Shown here piece by piece: positions 12,872-17,219 of a stretch of DNA of 17,219 bases. The notes under the pieces are model-generated. The model searched no databases and had not been told where the DNA came from. It worked only from the letters and a program-made list of their open reading frames with translations. Within the stretch, counting starts at the first letter, position 1. Every line of letters begins with the position of its first letter. A program made the translations under genes and the position numbers. Origin of the DNA: CALLMJ01 sp964493765 (GTDB lineage: Bacteria; Bacteroidota; Bacteroidia; J057; CALLMJ01); the NCBI GenBank assembly GCA_964493765.1, contig CAZBPK010000126.1, positions 1 through 17,219 of the forward strand, in the 5' to 3' direction.

Positions 12872-15331
12872 ATGAAATATCAAAATATACGAGAAGAAGA
12901 ACTGAAAAATAAAGTCGCACAAGATTATTTTTGGTTATATGACTGCACCCAAATTATTGGTAATATAGACTTTTGTGTTTGCATGCACCAAAGCCCGAAA
13001 GTGCCCCAAGAACAACAATTTTTACTATGGGCAGAAGCCAAAAAAGGCTCTTTTGAACTTTACAATGCTATTGTTCAACTCATTTTGACTATTGGCAAAG
13101 CAAGAACTTTTGATAAATATCTGCCCCCTGCTTTTTTAGCTGCATTTGACGCAGAAAAAATCGCTTTCATTCCTTACAACGAAATTCAAGAAATTTTTTA
13201 TATCAACGATTTTAACTGGAACGTTGCCCCGTCCAACTACGAAACTAGGGAATTTAAACTCATTCATCAAAAAGTAAAAACTACTATTGACGAAAAATCG
13301 CTACTCTTTTTTTTCTTAAAAGATGACCATGAACTCAAACAATTCATTAAACAAAATTTTGTTACTGGCAAATTTGGTGTAACCAAAATTAAAATCGACA
13401 AAAACAACTTCGTAGCTATTTACAACAAATGGCTACAAAGTGTTAAACCGAGCATCGGCTTAAAATGGGACATTCTGAAAAAAACGACTCATATTATTGA
13501 TGGCGATTTCTTTTTAGCAGATTTGCTGTCCTACGATAACATGAGCTTAAAAGAAAAGTTGTTTGTTTACCTGAAAAAAGACCACTACGAGTTGGAACGG
13601 ACTCTTGATGAATACGGCATGTTTCAATCTAAAAAAGCCTTTTTTATAGATAACCAATTAGCACACACTCAATTTTGGAACCTATACGAACGCCCTCCCA
13701 AAGAAGAGTACTGGGATTATATTGTAGAACGACGTGATTTACTTGTACCACAAGACATAAGAGAACGAAAAGGCAGCTTTTTTACTCCACAAATCTGGGT
13801 TGAACTTTCTCAAAAATATTTAGCCGATATTTTGGGCGAAGACTGGCAGGACGAATATTACATTTGGGATTGTGCCTCTGGTACAGGCAATTTATTAGCA
13901 GGATTGATAAACAAATACCATATTTGGGCTTCCACTTTGGATAGACAAGACGTTGAAGTAATGTACGACCGTATAGAAAACGGTGCTAATTTACTACAAG
14001 AACACGTTTTTCAGTTTGATTTTCTCAATGATGAATTTAAACCGAAATCCCAAGGCGGAAAAATTCCTGATAGCCTTTTTAAAATTATCTCCGACCCCGA
14101 AAAACGAAAACAATTAGTCATTTACATCAATCCCCCTTATGCTGAGGCAACCACAGCAAGAACAGTAACAGGTACTGGTGAAAATAAAGCAGGCGTAGCA
14201 ACCCAACACAAAACTAATGCGTATTTCAAAACCAAAATCGGAAATGCTTCCAATGAAATATTTGCGTTGTTTATGGCTCAAGTTGTGGATAAAATGAACG
14301 GCTGTATACTGGCACAATTTTCAACATTAAAGTTTATTCAAGGAACGAACTTCCAAAAATTTAAAGACTTTTTTAAAGCAAAATTCTTAGGCGGATTCGT
14401 AGTCCCCGCTAATACTTTTGACAACGTAAAAGGAAATTTTCCAATAGGTTTTACCCTCTGGGACCTAAACATCAAAGAAAAAATGGAAACAATCAATTGT
14501 GATGTCTATGACAAAGAAGGTAAAAGACAAGGAATAAAAACTTTTTATGGAAACCTGCCACAAAGCATAAATATATGGATTAAAAATTTTGATAAAAAAA
14601 ACAAAGAAGGAATTGGATTTATGGGAAATCCTGCTCCCGATTTCCAAAATAACAAATTTTTATTCGTTCAAAGCATTCTTGGCAAAAGGCATGTAAATTA
14701 TTTTTGTTTTGATGCTGATAATCTAATAATTGGCTGTATTTACTTTGCTGTTCGCCACTGCATTAAAGCCACTTGGCTCAATGACCGAGACCAATATTTA
14801 TACCCTAATCACAGCTGGCAAACAGATACCGAATTTCAAAATGATTGTTTAGCTTTTACACTGTTTCATGGACAAAACCGAATTTCAAGCAAAGAAGGCA
14901 CCAACCACTGGATACCTTTCACAGAACAAGAAGTAAATGCCCGAGAAGTGTTTGAAAGCAATTTTATGTCCAATTTTATCAAAGGAAATCCTAAACCTCC
15001 TAAAAGAAAGAGCATAAATCTGTCTTTCATTTTTGAACCTGAAGTGCCTTACCACAAAAAACCTTTAAAGTTTTCCCAAGAAGCAACAGCCGTTTTTGAT
15101 GCAGGGCGAGAATTATGGAAATATTATCACAGCAAGCCCAATGTTAACGTAAATGCTTCGCTTTATGACATCAAAGAGTATTTTCAAGGTAGAGACGAAA
15201 AAGGAAAATTGAACAACAAAAGTTCTGATGAAACCTATACCAAACTCATCGGTCATTTGAGAGAAAAACTACAACAACTAGCCGAAAAAATAGAACCCAA
15301 GGTCTACCAGTACGGCTTCTTAAAACTATAA
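12872..15331 (+). CDS. Type IIG-like fused restriction endonuclease / N6-adenine DNA methyltransferase
   Basis: This 819-residue protein combines nuclease and methylase regions. Near the N-terminus, Asp33 (NIDFCV) and Glu55-x-Lys57 in LLWAEAKKG, with Gln69 in VQLILTIGKARTF, fit a PD-(D/E)xK nuclease core. A central helical stretch leads to RERKGSFFTP (298-307), the lead-in of gamma-class amino-methyltransferases. SAM-binding motif I follows as DCASGTGN (333-340), with Asp357 as a motif II candidate and catalytic motif IV INPPY (419-423), a signature of N6-adenine methylation. Residues ~560-819 likely form the target-recognition part and a C-terminal helical bundle. Proteins of this plan (Eco57I-like, type IIG) cut and methylate with one chain, so no separate partner is needed; none is next to it. 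The ATG at 12862 is out of frame and ignored. Recognition sequence unknown. Confidence 0.82.
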   Translation: MKYQNIREEELKNKVAQDYFWLYDCTQIIGNIDFCVCMHQSPKVPQEQQFLLWAEAKKGSFELYNAIVQLILTIGKARTFDKYLPPAFLAAFDAEKIAFIPYNEIQEIFYINDFNWNVAPSNYETREFKLIHQKVKTTIDEKSLLFFFLKDDHELKQFIKQNFVTGKFGVTKIKIDKNNFVAIYNKWLQSVKPSIGLKWDILKKTTHIIDGDFFLADLLSYDNMSLKEKLFVYLKKDHYELERTLDEYGMFQSKKAFFIDNQLAHTQFWNLYERPPKEEYWDYIVERRDLLVPQDIRERKGSFFTPQIWVELSQKYLADILGEDWQDEYYIWDCASGTGNLLAGLINKYHIWASTLDRQDVEVMYDRIENGANLLQEHVFQFDFLNDEFKPKSQGGKIPDSLFKIISDPEKRKQLVIYINPPYAEATTARTVTGTGENKAGVATQHKTNAYFKTKIGNASNEIFALFMAQVVDKMNGCILAQFSTLKFIQGTNFQKFKDFFKAKFLGGFVVPANTFDNVKGNFPIGFTLWDLNIKEKMETINCDVYDKEGKRQGIKTFYGNLPQSINIWIKNFDKKNKEGIGFMGNPAPDFQNNKFLFVQSILGKRHVNYFCFDADNLIIGCIYFAVRHCIKATWLNDRDQYLYPNHSWQTDTEFQNDCLAFTLFHGQNRISSKEGTNHWIPFTEQEVNAREVFESNFMSNFIKGNPKPPKRKSINLSFIFEPEVPYHKKPLKFSQEATAVFDAGRELWKYYHSKPNVNVNASLYDIKEYFQGRDEKGKLNNKSSDETYTKLIGHLREKLQQLAEKIEPKVYQYGFLKL

Positions 15332-15493
15332 CAAGATATGCCCCAGTAGTGAAAAAACTTTATGTTATCTCTGAAAATTCCCCCATCATTGATTTAAGGC
15401 TAAAAGATAAACATAACTAACTTTCAATTACTGCTTACCTAAGCGGAAAAAGGATTTTTTTAGATTTTCAAGAACAATATTTTCATTTTCTTA

Positions 15494-15522
15494 TTGCTAT
15501 AAAAGAAATTTTTATAAATTTG
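15494..15522 (+). promoter_or_regulatory. Promoter ahead of the MaoC-like gene
   Basis: TTG (15494-15496) and TAAATTTG (15515-15522) are separated by 18 bases, close to the phylum consensus, and end 24 bases before the ATG at 15547. The rest of the gap after the methyltransferase gene (15332-15493) shows no clear terminator or gene. Confidence 0.55.
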
Positions 15523-15546
15523 TTGTAAAAAATTCAATCAAGCATC

Positions 15547-15948
15547 ATGATTCAACAAGGGGATACGTATTTACATGAGTTTTCATTTACAAAAGAAAAT
15601 GTATTTCAATTTGCAGAGGTTTCAGGCGATAAAAATCCTATTCATTTAGATGATGATTATGCTTCTCGGACGATATTTAAAAGAAGAATAGTTCATGGTT
15701 TTTTAGGGGCAAGTATTTTTTCAAAAGTGTTTGGAATGTTATTTCCTGGGGAAGGGACCATCTACATGTCTCAAACTTTAAAATTTATGGCTCCTATGTT
15801 TGAAGATGAGACCTATACCGCTAAATTTACGGTTTTAGAAGTTTTTCCTGAAAAGCATCGCGCAAGAATAGAAACTTTGATTTTGGATAAAGAAGGTAAG
15901 ACCATCACTTCTGGCGAAGCTATGGTTATGAACCCTACCAAAATTTAA
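15547..15948 (+). CDS. MaoC-like hotdog-fold (R)-specific enoyl-CoA hydratase
   Basis: The 133-residue protein is a single MaoC domain. The active-site loop is VSGDKNPIHLDDDYA, with the catalytic Asp28 and His33 of the D-x4-H motif. It is followed by FKRRIVHGFLGASIFSKVF, the conserved 'I-V-H-G' hydratase helix, and YMSQTLKFMAPMFEDETYTA strands. Such enzymes hydrate trans-2-enoyl-CoA to (R)-3-hydroxyacyl-CoA and feed fatty-acid or polyhydroxyalkanoate metabolism (PhaJ type). No PHA synthase is in the window, so the pathway cannot be fixed. The gene is transcribed alone, and its stop lies one base from the stop of the convergent phosphatase gene. Confidence 0.9.
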   Translation: MIQQGDTYLHEFSFTKENVFQFAEVSGDKNPIHLDDDYASRTIFKRRIVHGFLGASIFSKVFGMLFPGEGTIYMSQTLKFMAPMFEDETYTAKFTVLEVFPEKHRARIETLILDKEGKTITSGEAMVMNPTKI

Positions 15949-15949
15949 T

Positions 15950-16558
15950 TTAGACTTCTAAATGGCTTAAATCATTGAATTTTTCAACAATAAAATGTTG
16001 ATAGTCAATGTATTTTAAAATGGTTAACGAGGTATTGGGGTGAGTAAAAATATCTTGGTGCTTTAAACCATACCCTAAAAGTTGAGAGAAAAGAATTTTC
16101 ATAGTTCTGCCGTGGGTGCATATGAGCACATTAGATTTATGTTTTTTAATGACATGATTTAAAAAATGGTGGGTTCTTTTCCATATTTCGTTAGGGGATT
16201 CACCATTTTGTATTTTATAGTCAAGGTTTCCCTTTGCCCATTGATGGTTGGCTTCCCAATAGATTTGACTTACTTCGCCTTCAAAAGGTTTACCTTCAAT
16301 TATTCCCCAACTGAGTTCGTTAATTTCGGGCATTTTTTGAATAGGATAAAGAATTTCAAAGGGCTTTATAGTTTGGTAAGACCTTAAAAGTTCACTTGAA
16401 TAAACGGCTTCAAAAGGAACGTTCTTGTATTGATTAAAAAATTTTTGGGCTTGTTCTAAGCCTGTTTCGTTCAAAGGGGCATCTACCCCACTCCCTTGAA
16501 CAATTCTTTGTTTATTAAAATCGGTTTCACCATGCCTAAGTATAAATAATCTTAACAT
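15950..16558 (-). CDS. Histidine phosphatase family protein (phosphoglycerate-mutase-like)
   Basis: The 202-residue protein has the phosphohistidine signature LRHGETDFN with nucleophile His9 (Arg8, Gly10, Glu11). It also has the second arginine in SSELLRSYQT (Arg59), the general acid Glu81 in INELSWG, and His149 in CTHGRTM. All core residues are present. Members include cobalamin-pathway phosphatases (CobC) and broad sugar- or nucleotide-phosphate phosphatases; there is no cobalamin gene nearby to choose among them. I start at ATG 16558, whose next residues begin the first strand (MLRLFILRHG). Upstream in-frame ATGs at 16594 and 16573 precede or overlap a TATATTTG -7 element (minus strand, 16570-16563), which would make 16558 the first codon of a nearly leaderless message. 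Confidence 0.9.
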   Translation of the reverse strand: MLRLFILRHGETDFNKQRIVQGSGVDAPLNETGLEQAQKFFNQYKNVPFEAVYSSELLRSYQTIKPFEILYPIQKMPEINELSWGIIEGKPFEGEVSQIYWEANHQWAKGNLDYKIQNGESPNEIWKRTHHFLNHVIKKHKSNVLICTHGRTMKILFSQLLGYGLKHQDIFTHPNTSLTILKYIDYQHFIVEKFNDLSHLEV

Positions 16559-16562
16559 TTTA

Positions 16563-16570
16563 CAAATATA
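16563..16570 (-). promoter_or_regulatory. Possible -7 element of the histidine phosphatase gene
   Basis: The minus strand reads TATATTTG here, four bases before the ATG at 16558. A CAAA on the plus strand (16583-16586) would be the -33 box but leaves only 12 bases, so the upstream half is weak. If used, the transcript would be leaderless. Confidence 0.4.
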
Positions 16571-16707
16571 CATTCCATTTTTCAAATTACGCACAGGAAA
16601 ATAATAAAAATAAACCTTGCTTATAAAAAACTTTCGTTTTATTGGTTCTTTTTAAAAATCTTGGAAAAAAATTATTTCTGATAAAACCTAAACGGTAGGC
16701 ATGTTTG

Positions 16708-16753
16708 GTAATGGTGGTAGAGACAGGTCATGCCCTGTCTCTACCACCATTAC
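16708..16753. repeat. Perfect 20-bp inverted repeat (REP-type hairpin)
   Basis: The arm at 16708-16727 pairs without mismatch with 16734-16753 around TCATGC; the arms contain GGTAGAGACAGG and its complement. An alternative pairing exists: GGTCATGCCC (16726-16735) is also complementary to GGGCATGACC (16764-16773). Hairpins with the GTAGAGACAGG core are typical of REP elements that travel with RAYT transposases. This one sits at the 3' end of such a transposase remnant. Confidence 0.85.
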
Positions 16754-17000
16754 GGATACGATTGGGCATGACCACAAATGCCCCCAGTTCAACATGTTGG
16801 GCGTGATATGGGATTTCATACTACAATATATCGGCAATGATGTCTATATGGGACCATTCCATTTTCCCGTTATGGATTTCACCAAAATCATGTTCCCGAT
16901 GATGTGTGCAAATGGTAATCAAATACGCCCCTGTTCAACGGTAATCCCAATTTTGCAGGCGGGCTGACGGAAATCGGAATGGGTTTTGAAATTTATTCAT
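16728..17000 (-). pseudogene. Degenerate REP-associated tyrosine transposase (RAYT, Y1/IS200-like)
   Basis: On the minus strand an ATG at 17000-16998 starts MNKFQNPFRFPSARLQNWDYR. After a TGA the same frame continues as TGAYLITICTHHREHDFGEI and HNGKMEWSHIDIIADIL. After a TAG it goes on as YEIPYHAQHVELGAFVVMPNRIRNGGRDRA to a TGA at 16730-16728. This is the N-terminal part of a Y1 transposase of the RAYT type: SARL-NWDY, GAYFITICT, FGEI, VELDAFVVMPNHIHG. Both internal stops (16937-16935 and 16823-16821) fall where the family usually has Trp. Both histidines of the HUH motif are replaced by Arg (MPNRIR). The part with the catalytic tyrosine is missing, replaced by the hairpin. The start overlaps the hsdS stop by eight bases. 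Plainly inactive. Confidence 0.8.
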
Positions 17001-17219
17001 TATCAATATCTTTTATATCTGGAAACAAATGTTGTAACAAACCTTTTTTGTGTAATTCTAACGCTTCTATTTTTTGCGCCTGTGCCTGTATTAAATCGTC
17101 AAGGGACGAAAGACAAGCGGCAATTTTTTGTTGTTCGGGAAGAGAGGGAAGGGGGATTTTTATTTTAAATAATTCAGAAGGATGAAGTCTTTTTGAACCA
17201 GTTCCTATTGTAAATGTTT
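16993..17219 (-). CDS. hsdS: Type I restriction enzyme specificity subunit HsdS, C-terminal part (partial)
   Basis: Reading the minus strand from the right edge, 75 residues are visible before the TAA at 16995-16993. They include FKIKIPLPSLPEQQKIA, the standard end of a target-recognition domain (I-P-LP-LPEQQ-IA). The conserved spacer helix follows: ACLSSLDDLIQAQAQKIEAL and then ELHKKGLLQHLFPD, with the 'K-GL-Q-LFP' ending. HsdS selects the DNA target for the HsdR/HsdM type I restriction complex. This is the second (C-terminal) half of the subunit; the first part and hsdM would lie beyond the window. The stop overlaps the start of the transposase remnant, so that transposase once sat inside or at the end of the hsd operon. 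Confidence 0.88.
   Translation of the reverse strand, partial: TFTIGTGSKRLHPSELFKIKIPLPSLPEQQKIAACLSSLDDLIQAQAQKIEALELHKKGLLQHLFPDIKDIDNE

Noticed and set aside
12862..12912. ATG ten bases upstream of the type IIG-like gene
   Set aside because: It is out of frame with the gene and closes after 16 codons; the ATG at 12872 opens the conserved protein.
14114..14647. Minus-strand frames inside the type IIG-like gene
   Set aside because: They lie opposite motif IV and the following conserved region of the methyltransferase; no independent coding signal.
16701..16967. Plus-strand open frame of 88 codons across the hairpin region
   Set aside because: The minus strand reads as a recognisable, though broken, RAYT transposase across the same bases; the plus frame has no family resemblance and starts at the hairpin.

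Overview
The window looks like chromosomal DNA of a member of the Bacteroidota (Flavobacteriia/Cytophagia-like). It is very AT-rich, shows no Shine-Dalgarno-dominated starts, and carries several copies of the phylum's promoter signature (a TTTG or TTG near -33, then TAnnTTTG near -7). It also encodes families that are typical of the phylum, including lipoproteins, a TM2/DUF2752 pair, a 7(1) septoil knot protein, and a CxNGKC-type small Cys protein. I cannot name the species. No tRNA, rRNA or CRISPR array was seen.

Layout. Bases 1-2300 (+ strand): the 3' end of an agmatinase/arginase-family gene, an EVE-domain protein, then a tightly overlapping TM2 - DUF2752 - secreted PHB-depolymerase-like esterase cluster behind a good promoter. 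The TM2 gene appears frameshifted right at its start. Bases 2350-5640: a bidirectional terminator, a secreted HMA-like Cys-tailed protein (-), murB (+), a GC-rich structured intergenic element that looks like a dispersed repeat, an aldo/keto reductase (-), and the SKYDA-repeat septoil knot protein (-). Bases 5718-8705: a 995-residue membrane protein with a C-terminal TPR-like half, closed by a strong terminator.

Bases 8793-12627 (- strand) form a probable copper-linked operon, transcribed right to left. It starts from a near-leaderless promoter and runs: small membrane-anchored Cys protein, CDICGC outer-membrane barrel, MbnP-like lipoprotein, MbnH/MauG-like diheme peroxidase, and possibly a small lipoprotein. 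By analogy with known MbnP/MbnH pairs, the diheme enzyme would oxidise a Trp of the MbnP partner to build a copper site; the Cys-rich companions would handle metal at the envelope. Here that is inference from motifs and gene order.

Bases 12872-15331 (+) encode an orphan fused nuclease-methyltransferase (type IIG-like restriction enzyme). It is followed by a MaoC-like hydratase (+) and a histidine phosphatase (-), whose stops are one base apart. The right edge holds the C-terminus of a type I restriction specificity subunit (HsdS, -). Its stop overlaps the start of a dead REP-associated (Y1/HUH) transposase gene, which ends in a perfect 20-bp REP-type hairpin.
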